NCBI GenBank assembly: GCA_963210315.1
Contig: OY723300.1
Span: forward strand, 310,001-374,000
DNA length: 64,000 nucleotides
Origin: Rhynchopus euleeides
Lineage: Eukaryota > Euglenozoa > Diplonemea > Diplonemida > Diplonemidae
Reading direction: 5' to 3'
The stretch's first letter is position 1. Every line of letters starts with the position of its first letter. The notes beneath the pieces are model-generated. The model was given only the letters and a program-made list of their open reading frames with translations, was not told the DNA's origin and did no database searches. The position numbers and the translations under genes were made by a program. This document shows, piece after piece, positions 54,571 to 64,000 of the stretch.

Positions 54571-55722
54571 TAGGGGGGGGTCAAATGGGGGTGACAAACA
54601 CGATTTTTCAAAAAACCGGCGCAGAGGCCCCAAAGCCCCCGTAAACCCTCCAAACCCCCCCAGATCGGTCCGGAAACCCATCGAACCCCACTTTTCCACC
54701 ATTCCGGGCACCTCAGGTGCCCGAATTGGGGTACCTAAATTTTGTGCCACCGTTTGGTACCGTACAGTGCCACTGTGTGGGAGGTTGGAAAAGAAAATGG
54801 CCCAACACACCACATCTGAGGGTTGCAATGCATGTTGCTTGCCAACCACGTCATCCGGTGGGTGTCAGGCGCTATGTAGGTGGCATTAGCCAGGTCTTCG
54901 ATGTGTTCTGGCTTGTATATATACCTCCCTGCCTGCGGCACAGGCACTGCCTTTGTCCCCCACACCAGCCACAGAGAGCGTATTGTCCTCGGTCCACGGT
55001 TGCTGATTCATTGTGATGCGTTGTATCCTCGAGTGAACGTCACACACTAGTGGCACCACCACCCGCCATCCGAGAGCTGTATTGACTTTGCGCGCTTCCG
55101 TTGTATTCACCTCGCCACGCATATTGCACCGTTCAGTACCAGTGCTCTTGGGCCAGGCAAAGTAGACCGCAGCAACTACCAATTCTGGCACAATGGGTAC
55201 CACGACAGCGCACTTCATGTGTTCCCGGAATGTACAGCTCGTGTTGCAACAGTCGTTGTCAACACATCCCGGTTGTGGAGCACTGCTGCACAGGAATCAC
55301 ACGACCATCTGGACTGTTCCGTACCTACAGGCAGCCTCCCGGTGCATGGTGGCAGGGAGGTATATATACAAGCCAGAACACATCGAAGACCTGGCTAATG
55401 CCACCTACATAGCGCCTGACACCCACCGGATGACGTGGTTGGCAAGCAACATGCATTGCAACCCTCAGATGTGGTGTGTTGGGGCATTTTCTTTTCCAAC
55501 CTCCCACACAGTGGCACTGTACGGTACCAAACGGTGGCACAAAATTTAGGTACCCCAATTCGGGCACCTGAGGTGCCCGGAATGGTGGAAAAGTGGGGTT
55601 CGATGGGTTTCCGGACCGATCTGGGGGGGTTTGGAGGGTTTACGGGGGCTTTGGGGCCTCTGCGCCGGTTTTTTGAAAAATCGTGTTTGTCCACGTAAAA
55701 GGGTGGCATTTGACCCCCCCTA
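54571..55722. mobile_element. Foldback transposon, copy 2
   Basis: Same orientation and nearly the same length as 28725-29877. A one-base deletion near 55315 shifts the plus-strand frame that is open in copy 1, so neither frame is under strong constraint. Arms match each other at sites where the two copies differ. Confidence 0.85.
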
Positions 55723-55856
55723 GGGGGGGGGGGGGGGAGACGCGTCAGGTGCAAATGAAATAAACGGGCGGGGAACTGAGTTCACGGGGGGATGGGTGGG
55801 TCTTAGCCCCAGGCAGCAGGGTGGTGGGCTGTCTCCCACACCCCATTGCACAGCGG

Positions 55857-56035
55857 AGGCGAGAGTGAATGCAAAGGCAAGTCCTCCAGCACCTTCTCGC
55901 AATGTTTGTCCCTTTTGTAGTCACCGCACAGCGGAGGGTGGGGGGGGGGTGAAATCGGGGAACGGTAAATCACAGGGAGCCGAATCTCCTCTCCCCCCCC
56001 CCCCTTTTTCACTCGTTATCCAGGCTGTGTCCAAG
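55857..56035 (+). repeat. Families A and B in one unit
   Basis: A diverged family A copy (GCGAGAGTGAATGCAAAGGC, CCAGCACCTTCTCGCAATG, CTTTTGTAGTCACCGCAC) is followed after 80 bp of C/G-runs by the family B words TTTCACTCGTTATCCAGG and CTGTGTCCAAG. The same order at 30033-30200 suggests A and B are two halves of one roughly 180-bp element. Confidence 0.7.
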
Positions 56036-56172
56036 ATAGGGACACAACTCGAATCCTGCAGATCGAGGGCTAATGCAAAGCACTCAACCAGAGAAACCCG
56101 ACACATGGGCGGAGCCCTCCCGAACCCTGTTCTTCTCGCTCTCGCACCACCCATGTGGCGCAGCGCGCTCCA

Positions 56173-58668
56173 TCACCCCTCATTCGAGATGCTCTTCCAT
56201 TTGGCGAGATTTGCCTCCACCTGCTCTGCCATATACTTCAGTTCCGGGAAAATCCCCATGCTGACATCTTTGTAGAACTGCAACCCGCAGAACTGGATGA
56301 AGTTCATCTGCCCCTGCGCAAGCTCCTGCTTGGTGTGCCTGTCAAACCCCGGTGTGACCTGCTTCCCTTCTGCACGCTCCGAGTCGCCCTGCAGGTAGAA
56401 CTCTGTGGTGATTGCGATGCCCCAGAGGCGGGACACGTTGAAGGGCTTCCCTAGGTTTGAAAGATCACCCGCCTTCAGCAGCACGTTGCAGGCCAGGCGG
56501 CGGTCGTCAAGCGAGCTTGGGTTGTAACCCCTCTCCGCCATCGCGAGGTAGTCTCCGATGACCTGCTTGTGCGATGCCATGTCCGTCTTCAGGATGTTGG
56601 AGATCAGCAGCTTGTAGGCCTCGACATTTTCATCCTTCGACAGCTCGGAGAACACCCCAATCTCCTCAAAGCTGAGGATCGCAATCGCAACGTTGCAGTG
56701 GTGCACCTCCAGAACAGATGACGCGCCACTCGCATTGCTCAACAGCCCCAGGGGCGTCTCACTCTTGGAGTGGAATGAGTTGTTCAGCCCCATGTGGTCC
56801 ACGTCGTGGAGGATCGCACTCACAAGGAGGACAAACCCGTCAAGGTCTGTAATCCTCTTTGCAGCACCCCTCGTGAGGAAGATATAGATGTTGTGGAAGA
56901 CATCAAACGCATGCACCATGTTGTGGTACGGCACGCTGCGGTACTTCGAGAATGCGGTGAGGAGGAACCTCGCCATCTTTATGCGCGACACGTTGAACAT
57001 GTCGAGGTAGCCGAGCTTCTCAAACAGGTGGACAGCCATCGGGATCAGCTTGTGGTTGTTCTCCGTCTTCAGCGAGTAGAGGTGTGCGTTGAAGCTCTCC
57101 GAGGTGAGGCACTGCAGGTCTGCATCGGTCAGCTCGACCTGCAGGGCGGCAGCGCCTGCCTCGGGCCCTGCAGGCTGGATGACGACATCAGTGACGCCGT
57201 GCGACGCCTGGCCCCCCGACTGCGACGTCAGGAGGCGCATAGTCTCCTCTCTCGATGCGCGGCAGAACTCCAACAGCTTTGCGTTGGAGAGGTGCAGCCC
57301 TGAGAAGGCTGCGAAGAACCGGAGCATATCCTCGTCGTCTTCAGCAAACTCCCCGCCGCTCCGCTTGTTGATGACTTGTGCGACTGCGACAACCTCACCG
57401 TCTGCCCAGATCGGCATGCACAGGATGGTCTTGGTGATAAAACCCGTCGCGTCGTCAACATCGGGATTGAATCTCGGGTCGCAGTAGGCATCGGGGATGT
57501 TCACCGTCTCGCCTGTTGTGCAGACGAACCCCGCAATGCCCTGCTCCATCGGCATCCTGATCTCCGTGCCGTCGCTGTCGGCGTAGAGCATTCCCTGCTC
57601 TTTGTCGACGAGGAAGAGGGTGCATCGCTCCGCCTGCATCAGCTCCTTGCATCCGTCCTTCACGACGTCTGCCACGCCGATCCAGTCGCTGAGGTCTGTC
57701 TTGTTGACGCGCTGCACGATGTCGAGGAGGATTTCGTTCTTCCGCTTCTCCAGAGCGGTCTGCCTGAAGTGGTATGAGTTGGCGAGGAAGACGCCCGCAA
57801 AGGCGCTGAACGCCTCAAACAGGGTCAGGTCCGATTCGGCAAACGGCTGCGGGTCGCCACCCGGCTCCAAGGGGTGTTTGTTGAGAAGCTGTGCCACAGC
57901 AATCACGTTGTTCTGGTAGTGGACAGGGGCGCAGATTAGAGATTTTGTCCGGTACCCTGTCCGGAGGTCCACCGCCTTGTTGAATCGCTCGTCTTGGTAG
58001 ACATCGGGGATGTTGATCACCTCGCCCGTCTTTGCAACACAGCCGGCGATGCCTGTCCCGATCGGGACCCGGATTTCATCTGTCCCCTCCGCAACCTTCG
58101 ACACCAGCTCGTTGTCCTCCACGAGAAAGAAGGTGCATCGGTCAGCTTCGAGCAGCGAAGACGATCCCTCCATCAAAGTCTTGAGGAGCTTCATGTGGTC
58201 AGTCTGATGGGATGACATTTCCAGGCAGGTCTCCAGCAGAACCGTCGCAGCTTTAGACGATCTGGAGAGAGCCTGTGTGAGGTGGTTTTTGGCAGTCTTC
58301 GCTTCACTCTTCTTCCGGTCGCCAACCTCCTGCTGGACGTACTTCACCATCGTGCGCATGTTGCCTGCTGTGCGTTGTCTGGGGATCGACTGGCCTGCCT
58401 GGCCCAGCACCTTGCCAACAGATTCTTGCTCCTTTATGCCGGGTTTCCGCTCTTCAAATGTGCCCGCAACAACATCAACAACGCCAGTGAGTGTATCACT
58501 GAGGGCGAACACGCCATGATCCGCGCAATACTTCAGAACACCCTCTGCCAGTGCCTGCAGCCCATCCTTCGGCTTCGTCTCCAGAAGCCCGCCAATCACC
58601 CCCTCCAAGCAGTTGTGTATCCCCTTTGTCGTCAGATACTCCACATCGGCAAGGGTTGTATTCGACAT
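56173..58668 (-). CDS. GAF-GAF cyclic nucleotide phosphodiesterase with RIIa-like N-terminus
   Basis: 831 residues; hydrolyses cAMP and/or cGMP to the 5'-nucleotide. Residues 9-45 (YLTTKGIHNCLEGVIGGLL then KPKDGLQAL) resemble an RIIa/DPY-30 dimerisation-docking domain, common on flagellar proteins. Two GAF domains follow, at about 155-305 and 325-475. The second has the full NKXnFX3DE motif (N434-K435, F441, D445-E446); the first keeps only part. The PDEase domain at about 545-825 has metal ligands H582/H586, H621-D622 and D735, and the purine-clamp glutamine Q787. The frame reaches a GTG at 58683; the ATG at 58668 follows an AG at the end of a pyrimidine run and is preferred. Single exon. 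Layout is like trypanosomatid PDEB enzymes, which localise to the paraflagellar rod; a rod-like protein is encoded next door. Confidence 0.92.
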   Translation of the reverse strand: MSNTTLADVEYLTTKGIHNCLEGVIGGLLETKPKDGLQALAEGVLKYCADHGVFALSDTLTGVVDVVAGTFEERKPGIKEQESVGKVLGQAGQSIPRQRTAGNMRTMVKYVQQEVGDRKKSEAKTAKNHLTQALSRSSKAATVLLETCLEMSSHQTDHMKLLKTLMEGSSSLLEADRCTFFLVEDNELVSKVAEGTDEIRVPIGTGIAGCVAKTGEVINIPDVYQDERFNKAVDLRTGYRTKSLICAPVHYQNNVIAVAQLLNKHPLEPGGDPQPFAESDLTLFEAFSAFAGVFLANSYHFRQTALEKRKNEILLDIVQRVNKTDLSDWIGVADVVKDGCKELMQAERCTLFLVDKEQGMLYADSDGTEIRMPMEQGIAGFVCTTGETVNIPDAYCDPRFNPDVDDATGFITKTILCMPIWADGEVVAVAQVINKRSGGEFAEDDEDMLRFFAAFSGLHLSNAKLLEFCRASREETMRLLTSQSGGQASHGVTDVVIQPAGPEAGAAALQVELTDADLQCLTSESFNAHLYSLKTENNHKLIPMAVHLFEKLGYLDMFNVSRIKMARFLLTAFSKYRSVPYHNMVHAFDVFHNIYIFLTRGAAKRITDLDGFVLLVSAILHDVDHMGLNNSFHSKSETPLGLLSNASGASSVLEVHHCNVAIAILSFEEIGVFSELSKDENVEAYKLLISNILKTDMASHKQVIGDYLAMAERGYNPSSLDDRRLACNVLLKAGDLSNLGKPFNVSRLWGIAITTEFYLQGDSERAEGKQVTPGFDRHTKQELAQGQMNFIQFCGLQFYKDVSMGIFPELKYMAEQVEANLAKWKSISNEG

Positions 58669-58674
58669 GATGCC

Positions 58675-58707
58675 CTGTGGCACAGGGGTGGCAGAGGGGG
58701 GGGTTCC
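58675..58707 (-). promoter_or_regulatory. Probable spliced-leader acceptor of the phosphodiesterase gene
   Basis: On the coding strand CCCCCCCTCTGCCACCCC and then TGTGCCACAG; the AG is at 58676-58675, six nucleotides before the ATG at 58668. Confidence 0.5.
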
Positions 58708-58711
58708 AACA

Positions 58712-59502
58712 GCAGAACACCCTCACCGCACCCACAGGACACGCGCTAAATCGCGCTGCCGATGCCTGCGGCTGCCAGAGCGCACACCCGGCTAATGAGT
58801 GCAGCTGTGGCACCCGTGTGTAACACTTCCTGGAGGTTTGGTGGGTTTGGTGACTAACAGCTTGGTGTGTTGGTGGGTATGTGGATGCAGAAGTCGCCGA
58901 AAACCAAGGCAGTGCGAGTGGGGGGGGTGGGGTGGGGAGCGCGGGAGAGGGGGTGGGGGGTGAGGGGTGACCACTGAGGGCTATTAACTGCTGCACGACT
59001 GCAGGCCCTGGAGCTGGGGCAGGCGAGGGGGGAAGGGCACCAAAGGCACGGCGAGCAAGGCGGTGAAGCCAAGGGAAGGAATCCATTTGGACAACAAGAC
59101 ACCCGCTTGGCACCTCACTCGGCACCTTTTCAGTCCGGGAAAGGCCATGCTGCTGTCCCCCTCTCCTCCCCCTCCCTCCACAGCCCCCCGACACACACAC
59201 ACACGCACAGTTCTACAAAGCGACTAACACACAGTACAACAAGAATGTCACCACCTTTCAATACAGACTGGCCTGCTATGCCTTGAAGCTCCAGGAAACA
59301 GTTGGGGTACACTTCCGCCGGAACAAAAGAAAATAGGGCGTGCGGGAGGGAGGGGTGGGAGGGCGCCACCTGCAATGCGGAGAAAAGGGAACACAGGGCC
59401 GCCACCCCCTCACCCCCTCACCCCCATCCCCCCTTCGCCCCACAAAAACTCGAACTCGGGATGGGGGAGGGGAGGGGGGAGAAGCATGCTTGTCGACCAC
59501 AC
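58712..59502. other. Intergenic between phosphodiesterase and rod-like gene
   Basis: Purine-rich (pyrimidine-rich on the coding strand) with a CA tract at about 59194-59208. No separate gene seen; contains the 3' UTR of the upstream minus-strand gene. Confidence 0.5.
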
Positions 59503-62007
59503 TCAGATAGACGGCATGTCCTCATACAGCGGGCGGCGGGGCGATATGGAGCTAGCCTGGTCGCGATGGGCCTGGGCGCGCCTCCTGGACTCGTCAGCCC
59601 TGCGGCGCAACTCCTCGGCACGCTTGCGCAGCTCGTCACACGTGGCGGGCAGCGACAGGTTGTGCAGCGGCGCACCAGGTGATGTGCCACCTGACAGCGG
59701 TGTGGCGGTCGCACCTGCCCCTGCCTGCTGTGCCTGCGGCGGGCTCTGCAGGCCTGCCACAGGCCACGCCTGCGTCGGGTTTGCGAAGGTGGGCGGGCGC
59801 ACCGGCGACGGCGACGCCACCTCCTGCGGGGCCCGCGGCTGCTGGGGCTGCTGCGGCTGCTCCGCGCGGTACCCCTCCGGCACGGCGTAGCCCGGCAGGT
59901 GTGAAATCGGCTGCCCGGATGCGCCCGTCGCAACCAGCGGCGACACAACAGTCGCAGGGGTGGCAGACGCATGCAGAGGGACCTGCGGCGGCAGCGGCGT
60001 CGGCGGCTGCAGCGGCGACAGCGATGTGTACTGCACCGCCTGCTGGTCATACACAGGGGGCAGCGGCAGCGCCTGCTGCGGCGACAGCGCAGGCACCCTC
60101 GCAGGAATAGACGTGGGTGCAGTGGGAGGTGTCGTCTGCCCAGCCCGGAGGGACGCCTCCCTCTCGAGGCGCTGCGGGGACCCCGTGTAGGCATCCACAG
60201 GGACCTGTGCCACGGTGCGGGCAGGGGAGTGCTGTGTCTTGATGCGGTCGGCGTAGGACTGCCTGCGCTTCTGCGAGAGGGACTCCCCGACGCCCGGCTC
60301 CGCCCCGACGGCTGCGCTGGTGATGTTGCAGCGCACGTTGTCGGCGATGCGCTGGATGCTCTCGCGGCGCTTCTTTTCCAGCTGCTCCTTCCTCTGCGCC
60401 AGCTCCTGCGGCACCGTCTCCTCAGGGGGGACGGGCGCGCTGTCCCCCAGAGCCTCGACAAGCGTCAGGCGGAGCGGCTTCGCCTCGCGCACCACCTCCT
60501 CCAGGGAGCGTGTCACCTTCGACACCGTCTGCATCGACTCGCGCAGCGTGCCGATGTGCACCTGCGTGTTGGAGGACACGCCGTTGGCGCCTGCGTGATC
60601 CAGTGTGGCGCCGCTGATGCTTGCGCGCCACTCTGCGGCCTCCACAGCAGCTGTGAGTTCCTCGACTCGGCGCTCGCCTGTGAAGAGGCGCTCGCTCAGC
60701 TGGCGGTACAGCTCTGTGTAGTGCTCGTATGCTGTCTTCTTCTCCTCTGTGTCGGCGAGGGCGATCCTCTCGCGGCTCGCCTGCAGCTCCCGCGTGAAGA
60801 CGTCGAGCCGCACGTCGGCGATCTTCCCCATCTCGCCGCAGACGCCCTCCAGCGCAGACACGCACTGCCCCAGCTGGTCCAGCTTCACATCGTGCTCATC
60901 CAGGACAGAGTTCTTTGCGTCCAGCATCCTCCTCGCCTTCACCTTGTCCGACTCCGCCTGCACCAGGGAGTCTACGAGGCCCTTGCGCTCGTTGCCCCTG
61001 GTCTCCAGCTGTGCGATGAGCGCCTCCAGCTGGCGGTGGATGTCACGCTGCTGCTCCTCGTTGGCTTGCAGCTGTGTGTTGAGGGAGGCGGATGCTGTGT
61101 TGAGCCCGTCCATCTCCGTGTCGTACTCTGCGCGCACCGCGCTCCGCCGTGCCGCAACGTGCTCCTTGTCTGAGGCGATGTTGGAACGCACGGTGCGCGT
61201 GTTGCTGTCCACCGCAGTGAGCTCGTTGCCGAAGGTCTGGTGGGCGGTGCCAGCCGCAGCCTCGGCACGGCTGTCCAGCTCCTTCGGGTCCCCGAGGATA
61301 GAGCACCGCTCCAGGCTCAGCGTGAACAACTCATGCAGCACGGAGCACAGATCTGCCATATGCTGATCGGCCTCCCCGAAGCGCCCCTCCTGCTTGGCGT
61401 TGCTGCTGAGCACACGCTGCTGCGCAGCGATGTCGAGGAAGTGCTTCACAGTCGCATCCGATGCGCGCAGCTGCTCCAGAAGCTGCGCAGCCTCGCCCAG
61501 CACCGCACCGGTGTCTGTGCGGTGCGTCAGCTCGATGCCTGCGCGCAGCAGTGTTGCATAGCACTGCCCCGGGTCCTGCTTGAGGCTCTCAGCCAGGTCT
61601 GCCAGCAGGCGCTGTGCGGCAGCAGGCGGGGTGGTGGACCCTGTGCTGGGAGGTGTGAGTGCGTCGCACAGCTGCACCAGCTTCGTCAGGTCGCTGCGGG
61701 GGTCGCCCTTTGCGAGGCTCTTGAGCAGCAGGTTGAGCGTCCCCCTGTCCAGCGCAAGCCCCTTGGAGTCGAGGGCCTCATCAGGCGCCAGCAGCACAGG
61801 CGCCTCAGGGTCGTGCAGCAGGGAGGTGACGTGGTTGCCCTCGTCGCCCATCTCGCCATCGAGGCGGTCGCACAGTATGCGTGCCTGCGATAGCTGCGCC
61901 TCCACCTTAGAAGAGGCCTCGCGCACTGTGCCTGCCATCTCATTGACATCGGTGTGCAGGCATTCCTCCTGCTCCTTATACCGTGTAATCGCCTCTTCGT
62001 GCAGCAT
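59503..62007 (-). CDS. Coiled-coil protein resembling paraflagellar rod proteins
   Basis: 834 residues from the ATG at 62007 (the frame extends to a TTG at 62046). Residues 1-530 are heptad-rich coiled coil. The block NEEQQRDIHRQLEALIAQLE, followed by DEHDVKLDQLGQCVSALEGV, RLDVFTRELQASRERI and YEHYTELYRQLSERLFTGER, has the order and spacing of the Flagellar_rod region in PFR1/PFR2-type proteins. Residues about 550-780 are Pro/Gln/Ala-rich and probably disordered, unlike trypanosomatid PFR proteins, and a short Arg-rich coiled coil (ELRKRAEELRRRADESRRR) precedes the end. A role in a flagellar or cytoskeletal lattice is inferred; a generic coiled-coil protein is the alternative. Single exon, next to a phosphodiesterase of a type that docks on the rod in trypanosomes. 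Confidence 0.7.
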   Translation of the reverse strand: MLHEEAITRYKEQEECLHTDVNEMAGTVREASSKVEAQLSQARILCDRLDGEMGDEGNHVTSLLHDPEAPVLLAPDEALDSKGLALDRGTLNLLLKSLAKGDPRSDLTKLVQLCDALTPPSTGSTTPPAAAQRLLADLAESLKQDPGQCYATLLRAGIELTHRTDTGAVLGEAAQLLEQLRASDATVKHFLDIAAQQRVLSSNAKQEGRFGEADQHMADLCSVLHELFTLSLERCSILGDPKELDSRAEAAAGTAHQTFGNELTAVDSNTRTVRSNIASDKEHVAARRSAVRAEYDTEMDGLNTASASLNTQLQANEEQQRDIHRQLEALIAQLETRGNERKGLVDSLVQAESDKVKARRMLDAKNSVLDEHDVKLDQLGQCVSALEGVCGEMGKIADVRLDVFTRELQASRERIALADTEEKKTAYEHYTELYRQLSERLFTGERRVEELTAAVEAAEWRASISGATLDHAGANGVSSNTQVHIGTLRESMQTVSKVTRSLEEVVREAKPLRLTLVEALGDSAPVPPEETVPQELAQRKEQLEKKRRESIQRIADNVRCNITSAAVGAEPGVGESLSQKRRQSYADRIKTQHSPARTVAQVPVDAYTGSPQRLEREASLRAGQTTPPTAPTSIPARVPALSPQQALPLPPVYDQQAVQYTSLSPLQPPTPLPPQVPLHASATPATVVSPLVATGASGQPISHLPGYAVPEGYRAEQPQQPQQPRAPQEVASPSPVRPPTFANPTQAWPVAGLQSPPQAQQAGAGATATPLSGGTSPGAPLHNLSLPATCDELRKRAEELRRRADESRRRAQAHRDQASSISPRRPLYEDMPSI

Positions 62008-62763
62008 TGCAACCCTCAAGCCTGCTGGGGGCGTGCGGTTGTGCAATAGGGGGTGGTGCGAAGTGGAAGAATAAAGTGGGATGCAGAGGCAACCTCGCCT
62101 TCACTCGATATGCAGGTTGTGTGTGTCTGAGCTCTAGCGTTGTGGTCGGCCTACGTTGTGTCGGTGTGCTGTGTGGGGCAGGAGGAGGCTATGTAGGGGG
62201 TGTCGAGGGGAGGGGGAGTGGGGGGGAGGGCAACTCCGAAAGATCCACGGAGCATTCACTGCTGCAAATTCCTCCGCAAACATCACTCACGGACCACCAC
62301 TACCACGCCCCCCATACGCACGCACCACCCCAGGGGTCCCGGTGTGGTGGCTCGGCGAAGGAAGGGCCACGCACGTGATAGGCAAAAGCAACCGCCCCCC
62401 CTCTCCATGCCTGCTGCCCAGCCAGCCTCCGCCTGCTCCTGCTGTTGGCTTCGGCGGCCAAGAGCTGACGTTCGGAGGACGGTGGGCCATGGCAGGCGCA
62501 GTGTTTCCGTGAAGGCGTCACATTGTTTTTCCTACTCCCCAAATACGGGGCACAAAACAAATTGCTTTTTTTCCCCTCTTGCACATCCCTTCCAATCTTT
62601 TGTTTTTGCTCCTCCCAGCGACTCGCCCTCTGAGGCTAGACTGCGGGCGGTTGATCAACAACACGGCACATTTCTTTCCTTTTTTGCTGCTGGGAAAAAC
62701 TACTGCTGCGGACGGCAGTAACGACGCCTCCACATGGGAGGGGGGGAGGACTCACGAGCAGGC
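62008..62763. other. Intergenic with one family B word
   Basis: CTTCACTCGATATGCAGGTTGT at about 62090-62111 belongs to family B (22 nt in full; core CACTCGATATGCAGG). A pyrimidine-type acceptor CCCCCAGCAG (AG at 62023-62022) precedes the rod-like gene. Rest unremarkable. Confidence 0.5.
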
Positions 62764-63309
62764 TTACTTCTTCTTGCTGCCAATCCCGCCCGACGCGATG
62801 ACGCCACCCTTCTTGGCCTGAGGTGATGTGGTGATGGAGAGTGGCACAAAACACAGGCACAAAACGAAGATGTCAAGCTTGGATGATTGTGTACACAAAG
62901 AAACACTTTCTTTTACAGCTTTGCGTGTGAGACGCACCTCAACTGGGGGGGCAAAAAAATTGCGGTAGCACGGGGAGATCGGGGAGAATCCAACGATACG
63001 TGTGTTCTCACCTCCAGAAAGCAGCACCCCTGTGTACGATGCACGTTGTGAATACCTTGTCGGCCATCGCCATCATCGCCTTCTTCTCCTCCTGCTGCTT
63101 CTTCTTGAAGGCCATGTCGTCGTCGTCAAGGTCCTTGGTTTTCTTGGCCTGTGACATGCAGTAGGGTGTGATGGGCACAGCACACCGGGACACGCGCATA
63201 TCTCCGCTTGAGAGAACTGCACCTGCACCCTCCCACCCACGCACCTACCCAGGTTGAACAATACCTTCTTACCGGTCAGCGCCGTGCTCTTGCCACCAGC
63301 CCGGGACAT
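62764..63309 (-). CDS. TMA7: Translation machinery-associated protein 7 (TMA7)
   Basis: Small basic protein that co-purifies with ribosomes. Three exons, complement(63265..63309, 63056..63148, 62764..62817), encode 63 residues; the family is about 64. Exon 1 gives MSRAGGKSTALTGKK, exon 2 AKKTKDLDDDDMAFKKKQQE and EEKKAMMAMADK-like residues, exon 3 AKKGGVIASGGIGSKKK and a stop. All joins are phase 0 with GTATTG/GTATTC donors and CAG acceptors (introns of 116 and 238 bp). The acidic DDDD followed by AFKKKQ and the C-terminal GGI.S.KK are the conserved TMA7 features. Three exons in a 63-codon gene prove ordinary cis-splicing in this organism. The leader has CAACACAG 9 nt before the ATG. Confidence 0.92.
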
Positions 63310-64000
63310 TGTGAGAACTGTGTTGTGTATGAGACTGTAAACAGGCGATTGGTGGTGGATGCACATTGATATCATAACACGTGTGCCGTGCAGGGAATCA
63401 ACAAGGAGTTGCATAGCCTTCACTCTTAAAGCAGCGAGTGGGTGGGGGGCGGGGCGCTCATCACCTCTCCCGAAACTGTAACATGCATTGCAAATCTGAA
63501 TTGCTTCCCGCTACTTTATGCAGAATGTTCTGGTTTCAGAAATCGTACTCTAGCAGGTGCGTAGCTAACAGAGATCCCTAAGAAAATTGTGTCTCCGAAA
63601 TTATTTGGTCCGATTTCGGCCGAAAAAACGGGGAATCGGACCCCACCACACATCGAGACTGCCATTTTTCGGTGTTTCTCGGGGTCTGGGGGTCCAGGGG
63701 GGCACTTCACCACCTCTCTATCACCCCACATGGGGTCCCAAACAGGGCACACAGGGGTTCACAAGGGCACAATGGCCATCACCCCGACCCGCAATCACGA
63801 GACTAGGCAGTGAATGGCTTGGTTGACGGGCAGGGGTGTGGCAAAATACATGTTGACAGAGACGGCAGAGACGTGGTGTGTGGTCACTAGCAAAAACAAT
63901 CGGGATCAGAGACAACTTTGGGTAGAGGAGGGACCGTTCAGCAAAATTGGTAGGGATCAAAAAGCAACAAAAAATACTTGGAGACAATGCGATTTTCGAA
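63310..64000. other. Intergenic to window end
   Basis: 5' flank of TMA7 with a C/T-rich stretch on the coding strand; nothing else recognised. A gene may begin beyond the window. Confidence 0.4.

Noticed and set aside
59971-61173. 400-codon plus-strand open frame
   Set aside because: Lies antisense to the rod-like gene; Leu/Arg/Gln composition is what the reverse strand of Ala/Gln-rich coding DNA gives.
1-64000. tRNA or rRNA genes
   Set aside because: No cloverleaf with a proper T-arm or rRNA core sequence was found by eye; tRNAscan-SE and barrnap would settle it.

Overview
This is a eukaryotic nuclear window: GC-rich, repeat-dense, with a few intact genes whose reading frames run for kilobases and are sometimes broken by conventional GT-AG introns. 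Every well-supported gene is on the minus strand: a 1678-residue EF-hand-like protein, an Sfp/AASDHPPT-type phosphopantetheinyl transferase, a small family of acidic proteins, an AAAP-type amino acid transporter, a GAF-GAF cyclic nucleotide phosphodiesterase, a coiled-coil protein resembling paraflagellar rod proteins, and TMA7. Each start codon has a pyrimidine-rich run and an AG within about 100 nt upstream on the coding strand, as expected for spliced-leader trans-splicing. Co-directional genes, a rod-like protein beside a phosphodiesterase with an RIIa/DPY-30-like N-terminus, and true cis-introns suggest a euglenozoan, most likely a diplonemid. A dinoflagellate or another SL-using protist is the main alternative. 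The assignment is inference.

Layout. 1-360 is a palindromic AT-rich satellite. 1.5-9.1 kb carries two genes. 9.1-30 kb is almost free of host genes: a 2.3-kb element with long inverted ends, small inverted-repeat elements with CTAG or 2-bp target duplications, a 1.2-kb repeat whose inverted partner lies near 51-52 kb, a palindromic minisatellite, a pair of 360-bp direct repeats with a hammerhead-like motif, a 5'-truncated LINE, and a foldback element. 30.5-35.8 kb holds the acidic-protein family with a 2.97-kb DNA transposon inserted between two members. 37.5-44.5 kb holds several small inverted-repeat elements around the transporter gene and a K/A-rich gene relic broken by a 72-bp perfect palindrome. 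44.5-56 kb is again repeats: decayed sequence with a PDZ-like relic, three-fold direct repeats, the inverted 1.2-kb partner, a TTAA-flanked element and the second foldback copy. 56.2-63.3 kb is the densest gene block (phosphodiesterase, rod-like protein, TMA7).

How the genes fit together. The phosphodiesterase and the rod-like protein may both act in the flagellum: trypanosomatid PDEB enzymes dock on the paraflagellar rod. The other genes are housekeeping (phosphopantetheine transfer, amino acid transport, ribosome-associated TMA7) or unknown. The accessory DNA is dominated by DNA elements with long or palindromic inverted ends, often next to poly-G/poly-C tracts. The most unusual item is the retrozyme-like repeat pair at 23.2-24.4 kb.
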